NCBI GenBank assembly: GCA_030427205.1
Contig: JAUHXC010000002.1
Span: 310,001-374,000, forward strand
DNA: 64,000 bases
Direction: 5' to 3'
Source of the DNA: a bacterium
GTDB taxonomy: Bacteria > Myxococcota_A > Bradymonadia > UBA7976 > UBA1532
The notes beneath the pieces were generated by a model. That model was not told the DNA's origin, made no database searches, and saw nothing but the letters and a program-made list of their open reading frames with translations. Numbering within the stretch: position 1 is the first letter of the stretch; the number at the start of each line of letters is the position of its first letter. Below are positions 15,569-27,024 of this stretch, one piece after another. Made by a program: the position numbers and the translations under genes.

Positions 15569-16363
15569 ATGCCGCCCTTCAGCCAGCGATTTTGCCCGAT
15601 GCTCGTCGGCCTCGTGCTGTCGACGGCCATGCCGGTCTCGGCCGCAGAGGACGCGGTCGAGGCCGAGAGCAGCTACTTCGACGGGCTGGAGCGCTACCGT
15701 AGCCGCGACTTCGTCGGCGCGATGGACGCCTTCGAGCGCGCGCTCGAGCAGGGGCCCTCGCCTTCGTTGCGCGAGCGGGCGCTGCAAGCGTTCGTGCGCT
15801 CGGCGCTGGAGCTGTCGGCGACCGATCGGGATACCGCCTGCGCGCGCATCGAGCCCCGGGGGCCCGCGGTCGAGCGCCTGTCACCGGCGGATGACGCCGG
15901 CCGCCAGGCGCTGCAGGATCTGCAGGTGCTCGCTGCCCGCTGTGCGCCGCCGCCGCCCGAAGCCGGCCTGGACTCCCGCGGCCGGCCCCTGCCCCGCCCC
16001 ACGCCGCCGACCCGACCGGACTATGCGCCGGCCATCAGCCTGTCGGTGAGCGCGGGCGTCTCGCTGATTTCGGGCGCGGCGCTCTATGTACTGGCGCTCG
16101 ACGCGGTGGATGAGCGCGACGCCGCGGGGGCTCGGTTCGCGGCGGCAGAAGACGAGGCGGCGCGTATCGCTGCGGCCCGCGCGGTGGGTTCGCACGAAGG
16201 CCGGGCGGAGACGCTCGGGCGGGGGGCGACGGTCCTGCTCGGGGCCGGCGGGGTGCTCGCGGCGCTCGCGGTGTGGGCCTGGGCGGCGCCGCCCGAGACG
16301 CTGGACGTGCCTTTCGCCCTGCGCGCAGGCCCGCGATGGCTCGGCGTCGGCGGGGTCTTTTGA
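15569..16363 (+). CDS. Secreted/membrane protein with two C-terminal TM helices (module A, second copy)
   Basis: 264 residues. There is a signal peptide (MPVSAAED cleavage region), then helical repeats (SSYFDGLERYRSRDFVGAMD, AFERALEQGPSPS) that look like a TPR, and a Cys-containing segment ending RCAPPPPE. After a Pro-rich linker come two hydrophobic helices flanking a polar loop with DERDAA, and a C-terminal strand with RAGPRWLGVGGV. It matches the protein encoded at 1714-2580 in layout. Its stop overlaps the next start as TGATG. Both copies pair with a lipoprotein gene, so this type of protein probably serves that lipoprotein, for example in envelope placement (inference). Confidence 0.68.
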   Translation: MPPFSQRFCPMLVGLVLSTAMPVSAAEDAVEAESSYFDGLERYRSRDFVGAMDAFERALEQGPSPSLRERALQAFVRSALELSATDRDTACARIEPRGPAVERLSPADDAGRQALQDLQVLAARCAPPPPEAGLDSRGRPLPRPTPPTRPDYAPAISLSVSAGVSLISGAALYVLALDAVDERDAAGARFAAAEDEAARIAAARAVGSHEGRAETLGRGATVLLGAGGVLAALAVWAWAAPPETLDVPFALRAGPRWLGVGGVF

Positions 16364-18789
16364 TGGCCTCTGGCGCGTATCTGGGGCGTGAGGCTGCGCG
16401 TCGGCGTGGGCTGCGGTGTGCGTTCGCTGCGGGCGTCGGCCTGTGCGTTGGCGTGATGGTCGGGTGCGTGCCGATCGAGCCGCTGTCGCTGGCCGTGCCC
16501 GATGCTCGACCGGCGATGTGCAGCGGGTCCGAAGACTGTCGCCTGCCGAACGCGCAATCCGAGTGCGTGGGCGGCGAGTGCGCGATCGCTGCCTGCGAGC
16601 CCGGCCGGGCCGACGGCGACGGAGATCCGCTCAACGGCTGCGAGGCCTGCGCGGCCCGCCCGGGGCCCGACGACTGCGACGGCGTCGACAGCGACTGCGA
16701 CGGGCTGATCGACGAGGACGGCGACGGCACCATCGACGCATGCGGGGCCTGTGATGTCTCGTGCACCGGCGCCGAGGCGATATACGCATGCCGCGCGGAT
16801 CGCTGCGTGGTCGAGTCGTGCAGCCCCGGGCGCTATGGACTCGGGGGGCCGGGCGAGGGCTGTCGCTGCGCGGTCGCCGATGTGCGGCCGCGGGCGGTCG
16901 AGGTGCTGCGACCGTTGCGCCCGCGCGGGCTGCGGATGGCTTTCCCGGGCGACGGCCGGCCCGGCGCAGCGCTCTGGACGGCCGTCGAGGACGGCGCGCA
17001 TCGCCTGTGGCGCTGGGCGGTCACGCCCGATGGATACCCGATCGGCGCCCCGCAGGAGGTCAGCGAACTGCCCGGCCCCGCGGCGGTCCTGGACGCATGG
17101 TACGGGCCCGACGGCGCGCTCGTCGCGGTGGTCGACGAGCCCGTCGGCGATGACCGCCAGCGCCTGACGGTCTGGCGGGATGCGGTCTCCGACGTGCTGC
17201 GGGACGACTGCTCGACCGAGAGCTGCCGCGTCGTGCGCCTGCCCGAACAGGGGGCGGGGCTCGTGCGGCGGACCCGCAGCGACGACGCCATCGCGGTGGT
17301 CCGGCCCGACGGTGAGCCGATCGAGTCCTGGTCCCGGCCCATGGATGGCCCGTTGCCCGATGTCGATCTCGTCGACGCCGCCTGCCTCGACCCTTCGCGC
17401 TGCCTCGTGGTCGTCCGGCGCGGCGGCCTGCGTCTCATCGGGCTGATCGACGCCCCGCTGGAGGATGTCGACGAGGTGGACCTGGTGGGCGGCGGGCTGA
17501 TCGGTCTGGCCGTGCGCATCGACGATCGGGTGGTGGTCTCGGCGACCGATGGCGACCGGGTCATCGGGCCTGTCGAGCTGCCGCCGCGGGGATGGCGTGC
17601 GCCGCGGCTGCTGCTCGAACCCGATGGCGGCGCATGGCTCGTCGCGACGGAGGACGGACGGCCAGTCGCCCTCGAGCTCGACGCGCAGCTCCAGCCGCTC
17701 GGCGAAGGTCGCTCGGTCGCGGCCGGTTTCGAGCCGGCGGGCCTGGCCGGACCCGGGCTCTTCTTCGATCACCGCCCCCAGGTCGGCACCGTTCAGCGAC
17801 GGCTGTGGGTCGACTTCCCCGATGGCACCCCCATCGGCGGCGGACCCGTCCGCGCGTTCGCCGGGCAGCTGCTCTATCGCACGGCGACGGGCGTATTCGC
17901 GGCGCCGGAAGACGCCGTCGAGCCCGTCGAGCCGCGCCTGCTGATGCGCCGCCTCGAGGGGCCGGCCGGCGCGCTGGCGGGTGCCGTGGTCGAGGGGCGG
18001 GCGTGGGCGGTCGAGCCCGGCTCCGTCGGGCTCGTCGCTTTCGCCCTCGACGGCGAAGAGCGCCGGTCGATCGCGGTGCTGATCGACGGTGAGCCGCACG
18101 GGCCCGGCCCGTGGGCGGCCGTCGCCCTCGACGCCGCTGGTCGGATGGCCGTGGTCGACCGGCTGGCAGACGGCCGCGCCTTCCTCGGATGGGGGCACCT
18201 CGACGAGCCGACGGTCACGCTTCAGCCGACCGGGCGGGCGCCCGAAGACGACCTGCGCCTGATCGGCGCGGGCGAGCGCCGTTGGCTGGTCAGCCGGCTC
18301 GAGCCGGGGGTCGGATACGAGACGTTGATCCGCCGGCTCGGCGGCGATGGCCCCGGTGACCCGGCGCGTTTCGCGCGGCGGTTCCATCCCGACGCGGCCG
18401 TGGCCGCGAGCACCGACGGCCTTCTGCTGGCATGGCTCGACCGGCGAAGCGAGCGCTGCGGCGACGGCGCGGACACCGTGCGGGTGGCCCGACTCGCCGA
18501 CGCTGCCACGCCGACGGTCGGCGAGTTGTCGTTGGCGGCCTGCCCGCGGGGCGTCGCCCTCAACGCCATTGACGGGCGCGTCGTCGCGCTCGTGCAGACC
18601 GACGAAGGCCTGTCGGTGCACCCGCTGGCATCGGACGGCGCGTCGAGCGCGCCGGCGGTCGAGATCGTCGGCGCGCAGCCCGGCCCGGTGACGCTGGCGG
18701 CCGACGCCGACACCGCGGTCTGGTCGGCGGATGCGGCGCTCTATGTTCTGCCGCTCGACTGCGGCGACGCTGATGACGAGGCACCATGA
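16363..18789 (+). CDS. MopE-like Cys-rich lipoprotein with beta-propeller-like region
   Basis: 808 residues. Signal peptide with lipobox Val-Met-Val-Gly-Cys35. Residues 50-170 are Cys-rich and hold a MopE-type motif DCDGVDSDCDGLIDEDGDG (about 104-122), a predicted calcium/copper site. The rest is a long series of strand pairs with repeated phrases such as LWRWAVTPDG, LVVVRRGGLRLIG and LLLAWLDRRSERCG, typical of a six- or seven-bladed propeller with Arg/Asp-rich blades. Expected at the outer membrane or cell surface. Its start overlaps the upstream TM-protein stop (TGATG) and its stop overlaps the downstream start (ATGA), so three genes form one tight operon. Confidence 0.75.
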   Translation: MASGAYLGREAARRRGLRCAFAAGVGLCVGVMVGCVPIEPLSLAVPDARPAMCSGSEDCRLPNAQSECVGGECAIAACEPGRADGDGDPLNGCEACAARPGPDDCDGVDSDCDGLIDEDGDGTIDACGACDVSCTGAEAIYACRADRCVVESCSPGRYGLGGPGEGCRCAVADVRPRAVEVLRPLRPRGLRMAFPGDGRPGAALWTAVEDGAHRLWRWAVTPDGYPIGAPQEVSELPGPAAVLDAWYGPDGALVAVVDEPVGDDRQRLTVWRDAVSDVLRDDCSTESCRVVRLPEQGAGLVRRTRSDDAIAVVRPDGEPIESWSRPMDGPLPDVDLVDAACLDPSRCLVVVRRGGLRLIGLIDAPLEDVDEVDLVGGGLIGLAVRIDDRVVVSATDGDRVIGPVELPPRGWRAPRLLLEPDGGAWLVATEDGRPVALELDAQLQPLGEGRSVAAGFEPAGLAGPGLFFDHRPQVGTVQRRLWVDFPDGTPIGGGPVRAFAGQLLYRTATGVFAAPEDAVEPVEPRLLMRRLEGPAGALAGAVVEGRAWAVEPGSVGLVAFALDGEERRSIAVLIDGEPHGPGPWAAVALDAAGRMAVVDRLADGRAFLGWGHLDEPTVTLQPTGRAPEDDLRLIGAGERRWLVSRLEPGVGYETLIRRLGGDGPGDPARFARRFHPDAAVAASTDGLLLAWLDRRSERCGDGADTVRVARLADAATPTVGELSLAACPRGVALNAIDGRVVALVQTDEGLSVHPLASDGASSAPAVEIVGAQPGPVTLAADADTAVWSADAALYVLPLDCGDADDEAP

Positions 18790-19817
18790 CGCACCCCGAC
18801 GACCACGCGCTGTGGCTGGCCTGGTCCGAACTCGCCCGACGGGCCTATGCGGTGCACCCGGAGTACACCGCGAGCGCGGCGGCAGCTCAACGCCATCGAC
18901 AGGCCGTGGTCGACTTCATCTGTCGCGGGCGCATCTCGGGCGTCGTGCGCGCGCGCTGGTACAGCGACGCCGCCGGGGGCACGCGTCTCGGCGCGGCGTT
19001 GGCGACCTACCCCGAGCCCGACAGCTGGTACGGCGTCGCGCGCCGACCGATCATGTTCAATCGCGACGCCGACGACCCGGGCGCCGTGGATTGGCTGGTC
19101 GAGCAGATCCGTGACGTCGGCGTCGGGCCGGAGACCGATGTCTTCGTCTTCGACGCCGACCGACCCATGGTCGACCGGCTGCTGACCGCGTGCCCGGGGC
19201 TGGGCATCGACTCGGTGGTCCTGCTCGGCGATGTTGCGCCGTGCCTCGCAGCGCTGAAGGCCGAGCGCGACCCGGCATCGATGCAGGCGCGGGGCTTCAG
19301 CATGGGGCCGCTCGCCGGCATGGGCGACGTCGACCGTCTCGTCGGCCTGACCCGGGACGTCTTCGCGGCCCACCCCGGATGGTGCTGGTTCGGCACCACC
19401 GGCCTGCAGCTCGCCCGCGAGCGTCAGGGGCTCATGCGCAGCATCGGCGGGGGCGATCCGGACGACCTGACCGAAGCCATCCGCCATGACGGCGAGGTGG
19501 TCGGCATGGTGCAGGCCCACATCGAAGACAACCCGCTGTGGGGTCGCCTCGCGGGCGTGGGGCTGCTGCTCGATCCACGTTTCTGGGGCCAGGGGCTGCT
19601 CGGCCCGATGTATCGCCGACTGCTCGAACGCCTCGCGGCGGCGGGCGTCCAGCGGATCAAGGGCGGGACGAGCCAGCCGCCGGTCATGCGTCTCGCCCGA
19701 CTCATGGGCCGCCCGGTGCACGGCGTTCACCTGCGCTATGCGGCGGCTTTCCCCCGCCGCCACTTCGACCCGATCCTCGGTCCGGCGGCGCCGCCCGACT
19801 CGACCGAATCCGGTTGA
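18786..19817 (+). CDS. GNAT-like acetyltransferase
   Basis: 343 residues, cytoplasmic. The C-terminal 150 residues carry a GNAT core: DGEVVGMVQAHIEDNPLW, VGLLLDPRFWGQGLLGPMYRRLLERL (strand, then the acetyl-CoA pyrophosphate loop, in which the usual R/QxxGxG/A is WGQGLLG) and IKGGTSQPPVMRLARLMGR. The N-terminal half looks like a second, degenerate GNAT-type fold, as seen in tandem-GNAT proteins. Coupled by ATGA to the lipoprotein gene, an odd pairing of a cytoplasmic transferase with envelope proteins. The acceptor is unknown. Confidence 0.65.
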   Translation: MTHPDDHALWLAWSELARRAYAVHPEYTASAAAAQRHRQAVVDFICRGRISGVVRARWYSDAAGGTRLGAALATYPEPDSWYGVARRPIMFNRDADDPGAVDWLVEQIRDVGVGPETDVFVFDADRPMVDRLLTACPGLGIDSVVLLGDVAPCLAALKAERDPASMQARGFSMGPLAGMGDVDRLVGLTRDVFAAHPGWCWFGTTGLQLARERQGLMRSIGGGDPDDLTEAIRHDGEVVGMVQAHIEDNPLWGRLAGVGLLLDPRFWGQGLLGPMYRRLLERLAAAGVQRIKGGTSQPPVMRLARLMGRPVHGVHLRYAAAFPRRHFDPILGPAAPPDSTESG

Positions 19818-19910
19818 GGGCCGACAGATCGGGCCTCCCGCTCCTTAGTCATGAAGCGCGTCGGCGCAGCCGGATGGCTGCACGCGCCCATCATCGACCG
19901 GAGGAGCCGC

Positions 19911-20102
19911 TTGCCATCGTTGCCCTGCCCCGAGACCGCGGCTGTCATTGCCGCCGTCCGTGCGGGCACCCTCACCCGCACGCCGCGTCTCGCCGCCCAT
20001 CTCCAGGTCTGCAGCCACTGCCTCGGCCGGGTCTTCGGCGACGTCCGCCGCGCGCGGGCCGTCGAGGGCGCCACCACCGCGCCGCGGGACCCCGACGAGT
20101 GA
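19911..20102 (+). CDS. Small zf-HC2-like (anti-sigma-factor-type zinc finger) protein
   Basis: 63 residues from a TTG start that has GGAGGAG four bases upstream; an ATG at 19851 without a clear ribosome-binding site would add 20 residues. The core RLAAHLQVCSHCLGRVFGDV contains His-x3-Cys-x2-Cys, the zinc-binding signature of anti-sigma factors (zf-HC2), preceded by a short helix. There is no TM segment and no adjacent sigma factor gene, so the role is open; it lies 110 bases upstream of two sensor kinases on the same strand. Confidence 0.5.
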   Translation: MPSLPCPETAAVIAAVRAGTLTRTPRLAAHLQVCSHCLGRVFGDVRRARAVEGATTAPRDPDE

Positions 20103-20212
20103 GCGGTCGGCGCGCGGATCCGGCGTTCGACGCTGGAGGGCATTGACACGCTCCGTCAGGCCTGTCTCGATCGACGGGGGCCCCGCCCGGTCGGCGAGGC
20201 GGAGACGAACCG

Positions 20213-22902
<2,690 letters not shown>

Positions 22903-22906
<4 letters not shown>

Positions 22907-24870
22907 CCCGCTGCGAAGACGAAGGCCCTCCTGTCGAGACGCCCCGCGCGCGCGGGTGTGGTGAGCCGGAGGCCTGCGACCGTCGGCTGACCTATCTGCT
23001 CGAGACGAGCGAAGAGGGCTTCTGGGACTGGGATCTGGTCACCGACGAGATGTTCCTCTCGCCCGGCTGGTGCCGGATGCTGGGCTACGACGCGCCGCCC
23101 ACCGGGGGCGGCGACTCGATCTGGCGCGCGCACAGTCACCCCGACGACATGGCGCTCATCGTCGACACCTGGAATGACCTCGTCAGCGGCCGGGCCGACG
23201 CCTGCTCGCTGGAGTTGCGCGCGCGCCACACCGCCGGCCATTGGTTGACGGTCGTCATCCGCAGCCGGGTGATGGCCCGTGCGGCCGACGGCGCCCCGCT
23301 GCGCATCATGGGCAGCAACCGAGACGTCACCTCCATCCGCGCGGCCGACGACGTCCACCGCAGGAGCGCCGCCGAGCTGCGCGAGACGCTCGACCACCTG
23401 CCGATCGCCGTGGCGATCGTCAGCCCCGACGGGCGCAGCATCCTGCACAACCTCGCCTGCGAGCGCATGACCGGGCTGCCGCGCAGCGCGCTGGCCGACG
23501 TCATGACCGATGCCCTGCCCTGGGCCATCTTCGACGAATCCGGGCGGCGGCTGGTCTTCCCCGATCACGAGGCCTTCGCGCCGTGGGTCTCCGGCCGCGC
23601 CGCGCGGGGGGTGGTCCTGGCGCACTTCCCGGTCGGCGCCGACGAGCCGATCTGGACCTTGAGCGACTTCGTTCCGGCCTTCGACGCCGACGGCACGCTG
23701 CGGCATGTGCTGTGCTGCTTCGCCGACATCACGGTCATGCGGCGGATCAAGGCGAGCCTGACCCGGACCCACCGCTTCGAAGGCCTCGCCCACCTCGCCG
23801 GCGCCGTGGCCCACGACTTCAACAACCTGCTCGCGACGGTGCTCGGCAGCGCCGAGGTCGTCGGCATCAACCTGCCCGAAGACGCGCCGGCCCGCGAAGA
23901 CCTCGATCGCATCGTCGAAGCCGCCCAACGCGGCGCGGCCCTGACCCACCAGCTGCTGGCCTATGCCCGACGCCGCCCGGGGGTGCCCCGGGTCTACGAT
24001 CTGGGCGCGGCGCTCGAACGCATGAGCGAGACCTTGCGCCGGCTTCTCGGCCGCCGGGTGCGGCTCGAGGTGAAGATCCACACCGAGCCGCTGCACGTGG
24101 TCATCGACCCCGCGCAGTTCGAGCAGCTCGTCAGCAGCCTCGCCGTCAACGCCAAGGAGGCGATGCCCGACGGCGGGCGGGTGCGCATCGAGCTGGACGT
24201 CGCCCTGCACCTGACGAGCGCCGACGGGCGGCCGATGGTGGTCCTGCGGGTCACCGACGACGGGGAAGGCATCCCCGATGACGTGCTGCCGCACATCTTC
24301 GACCCGCTGTTCACCACCCGTCACCTCGACATGGGCGCCGGTCTCGGGCTGGCGACGTGTGAGGGCATCGTCCGCCACCACGGCGGGCGCATCGTCGCCA
24401 GCAGCCGCCGCGGCCAGGGCACCACGTTCGAGATCTCCTTGCCCCGCGCGCGGCGGCTGCCGACCAGCGAGCCGCTGCTTCCGGCAGTGACGCGGTCGGC
24501 GCACACCGGCGCGGTCCTGCTCGTGGAGACCGATCCGGCGCTGCGCGACATGGCCACCGTCGCCCTCGACCGCGGCGGATATCAGGTCTACGCCGCGCGC
24601 GACGGCGCCGAGGCCGAAGAGCTCGCCCGACGCGCCGACGGGTTGATCGGGCTGATCGTGGCCGACGAGCTGCCAGACACCACCGGCGCAGCGCTCGCCG
24701 CGGCGTTGCAGGAGGGGCACCCGCGGATGGCGACGCTCTTCGTGCGCAACTCCGACAACCCGGCCCCGGCCACCGCGAGCCTCAGGCCCGGCGCGGGCTT
24801 CATCTTCAGGCCGTTCGGTGCCAGCGAGCTGATGTCGCGGATCGAGGCGTTGATGGCGTCGCTGCGCTGA
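22903..24870 (+). CDS. PAS histidine kinase with atypical receiver domain
   Basis: 655 residues. Two PAS-like domains (about 25-150 and 160-280) precede the H-box AGAVAHDFNNLL (His304), N-box SLAVNAKEAMP, G1 DDGEGI, F-box FDPLFTTR and a G2 box MGAGLGLAT. The C-terminal receiver keeps an Asp (588, in VADELPD, with one residue fewer than usual before the Pro), has ETD rather than EDD in the first acidic pocket, and has Arg636 in place of the switch Lys (FIFRPFG). It may be slow to phosphorylate or serve as a pseudo-receiver. The gene is a shortened paralogue of its upstream neighbour, with start and stop overlapping as ATGA, so the two probably act together. Confidence 0.9.
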
Positions 24871-24894
24871 CCGCTTCGACGTCGCCGTTCGCCG

Positions 24895-25677
24895 TCAGTC
24901 GATTTCGAAATCCGCCCAGATGGGCGCGTGATCCGAAGCCTTGCTGCCCGGGCGATCCTCGCGCTCTTCGATGTCGATGCCCGCGGCGGCGCAGGCCTCG
25001 GCGAGCGAGGGGGTGACGTAGATCTGGTCGATGCGCAAGCCGTCGTTGCCCTTGAAGCCCGGCGGGCGATAGTCCCACCACGAGTAGTGCCCGCCTTCGG
25101 TGTGATGCTGGCGGAAGGTATCGACCAGACCCCAGTCCACGACCCGCGCCAGGGCGTCGCGGCCCGGCTGGGCGCACATGGCCGTGTCCCGCCAGCGATC
25201 GGGCCGGGCGACGTCGAAGTCTTCGGGCGCGATGTTGAAGTCGCCGCAGACCACGAGCGGCTGGGTCGGATCACAGTGCGCGCCCAGCCAGCGGACGAGG
25301 CGGTCGTACCACGTCAGCTTGTAGCGCCACTTGTCGCTGCCGACCTTGCCGCCGTTGGGCACGTAGAGGTCGACGATGCGCACGCCGTCGATGGTCGCGG
25401 CGATGGTGCGGGCCTGCGGGTCGTCGACGCCGTCGCCGAAGCCGCGGACGACGTCCTTCGGCTCGTCGAAGGACAAGATCGCCACGCCGTTGTAGCTCTT
25501 CTGCCCATAGACGCTGCACATGTAGCCCAGCGAGCTGAACGCGTCGTACGGGAAGTCGCCGTCCTGGCACTTCAGCTCTTGCAGGCACACGACATCCGGC
25601 TCATTGGCGTCGAGCCAGTTGAGCACGCGATCGTAGCGCGCGCGGATCGAGTTGACGTTCCAGCTGACAACCTTCAT
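24895..25677 (-). CDS. xthA: Exodeoxyribonuclease III (AP endonuclease)
   Basis: 260 residues, the usual length. The EEP-fold motifs are complete: VVSWNVNSIRAR (Asn7), LQELKCQD (Glu34), GVAILS, YVPNGG, CGDFNIAPEDFD (Asp and Asn of the active site), GLRIDQIYV and SDHAPIWADFE (final Asp-His pair). The enzyme cuts DNA at abasic sites and degrades 3' ends in base excision repair. Convergent with the kinase gene across 24 bases. Confidence 0.95.
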   Translation of the reverse strand: MKVVSWNVNSIRARYDRVLNWLDANEPDVVCLQELKCQDGDFPYDAFSSLGYMCSVYGQKSYNGVAILSFDEPKDVVRGFGDGVDDPQARTIAATIDGVRIVDLYVPNGGKVGSDKWRYKLTWYDRLVRWLGAHCDPTQPLVVCGDFNIAPEDFDVARPDRWRDTAMCAQPGRDALARVVDWGLVDTFRQHHTEGGHYSWWDYRPPGFKGNDGLRIDQIYVTPSLAEACAAAGIDIEEREDRPGSKASDHAPIWADFEID

Positions 25678-25727
25678 CGATGCCTCTCGGGGTTTCGCTC
25701 AGCGGCCGGATCGGCTGCCGGCCGGTC

Positions 25728-26933
25728 TCATCGGCGCGCTGCGCCGGGCTTGTTGGCGCCGGGCTTGTTGGCGCCGGGTCTGGGACGCGTGGGCGCGGTA
25801 TCGGGTGCGAGATGCGGTCTGGAGCCGCCGTACCACCAGTCGACGACATGCATGGCCGGTTTTCCGCGGGGGGTGTACCCCGTATCGTCCGCGCCGCCCA
25901 CGCCGAACCAGTTCCAGATGTAGACCCCGGCCAGCCGGCTCTCGGCATGCCATGCGCGGTACATCGCCCGATAGCAGCGCAGCTGCATCTCGGGATCGGC
26001 CCGCCCGATGGTCTCGTGATCCCATGGGCGCGCCGCGGCGAACGGCGTGCTCGGATAACCGATCTCGGTCAGCATGAACGGCTTGCCGGTGATGCGCGAC
26101 CAGTGCCTGACCCGCTGGATGAAGCTCTGCCAGCCGGCGACGAGCGCGTCTTCATCCGGTCGCAGATCAGGGGTGGCCGGATCGACCAGCGGGTGGTAGC
26201 CGTTGAGGCCGGCGACATCCAGGGCATCCCAGAACTGCACCGGCTCGAAGTGATCCCAGTTGGCCGAGTAGGTCAGCCGCCCCGAGAAGCGCTGGCGCAC
26301 ATCGGCGATCAATCCGCGCCACCGCTGTACGTGGCGCTCCATCGAGACCAGCTCGCTGCCGACCGCGTAGAGCTCGACCCCTGCGCCCGCCGCGAGATCG
26401 GCGTAGTGGGTGACGAAGTGGCGATATGCGGCCCACCAGCGGTCGAGATCGCCCGGCTTCAGGGTGCCGCGCCATTCGCCCTTCGCCCGCCGCCGCACGT
26501 GCACGATGGGCATGAGGAAGACCCGCAGGCCACGGGCATGGGCTGCGCCGATGACCCAGCGCAGCGTCTCGTCGTCGGTCTCGGGGCCCGGCGCGATGCT
26601 CGACGCCGCGACGTCGACCTGCTGCCAGCGGGTGATGAGCTGCACGTCGGTGACGCCGGCGAAGGGCATCTCGTCGAGGAACGCCCCATAGCTCGAGCGG
26701 CGATACGCGGTGTCTGCGCCCTTGATGAAGAGCCCCAGCGAGGCGCCGCGGCGAAAAGCGTCACCGCGGGCCCGCGGCGGCGGCAACCCGTCGGTCGGCG
26801 ACCGCGGCGCGGCCGGTCTCGCCCACGGGCAGAGCGGCGCGGCGAGCAGGCCGGCGGCGCCGCCGAGCAGGGCCAATGCCCGCCGGCGGTCGGGGTGCTG
26901 CAGAAGCGGCGGAACTCCGAGAGCATCAGACAT
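25728..26933 (-). CDS. Exported GH113-like glycoside hydrolase
   Basis: 401 residues. The N-terminus DRRRALALLGGAAGLLA has an Arg-Arg pair before a hydrophobic stretch and could be a Tat signal, though the motif is not complete. The rest reads as a TIM barrel: DVQLITRWQQ, RVFLMPIVHV, VELYAVGSELVS (acid/base Glu), DVAGLNGYHPL and FMLTEIGYPS (nucleophile Glu), then IWNWFGVGG. The order and spacing fit the GH113 beta-mannanase group or its relatives of unknown specificity. The C-terminus has a Pro-Gly-Ala-Asn-Lys tandem. The ATG lies seven bases after a TGC-TAGCGT box with no ribosome-binding site. Confidence 0.75.
   Translation of the reverse strand: MSDALGVPPLLQHPDRRRALALLGGAAGLLAAPLCPWARPAAPRSPTDGLPPPRARGDAFRRGASLGLFIKGADTAYRRSSYGAFLDEMPFAGVTDVQLITRWQQVDVAASSIAPGPETDDETLRWVIGAAHARGLRVFLMPIVHVRRRAKGEWRGTLKPGDLDRWWAAYRHFVTHYADLAAGAGVELYAVGSELVSMERHVQRWRGLIADVRQRFSGRLTYSANWDHFEPVQFWDALDVAGLNGYHPLVDPATPDLRPDEDALVAGWQSFIQRVRHWSRITGKPFMLTEIGYPSTPFAAARPWDHETIGRADPEMQLRCYRAMYRAWHAESRLAGVYIWNWFGVGGADDTGYTPRGKPAMHVVDWWYGGSRPHLAPDTAPTRPRPGANKPGANKPGAARR
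25741..25778 (-). repeat. Tandem 15-bp repeat (Pro-Gly-Ala-Asn-Lys)
   Basis: gcgccgggcttgttg occurs at 25741-25755 and 25756-25770 with a partial third copy to 25778. It encodes the PGANK repeats at the C-terminus of the glycosidase, a disordered tail whose length could vary by slippage. Confidence 0.9.
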
Positions 26934-26940
26934 CGGCGCG

Positions 26941-26949
26941 ACGCTAGCA
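26941..26949 (-). promoter_or_regulatory. Extended -10 promoter element (TGC-TAGCGT)
   Basis: Read on the minus strand, TGC-TAGCGT ends seven bases before the ATG of the glycosidase gene. Position and spacing match the element at 6911-6919 and suggest a leaderless transcript. Confidence 0.33.
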
Positions 26950-27024
26950 CGCCCCGGGACGCGACGCACCCCGCCCCTTGACTTCGAGCGGGGCCCGCCC
27001 GAACGTGGTCGGGGAGGTCCATCG

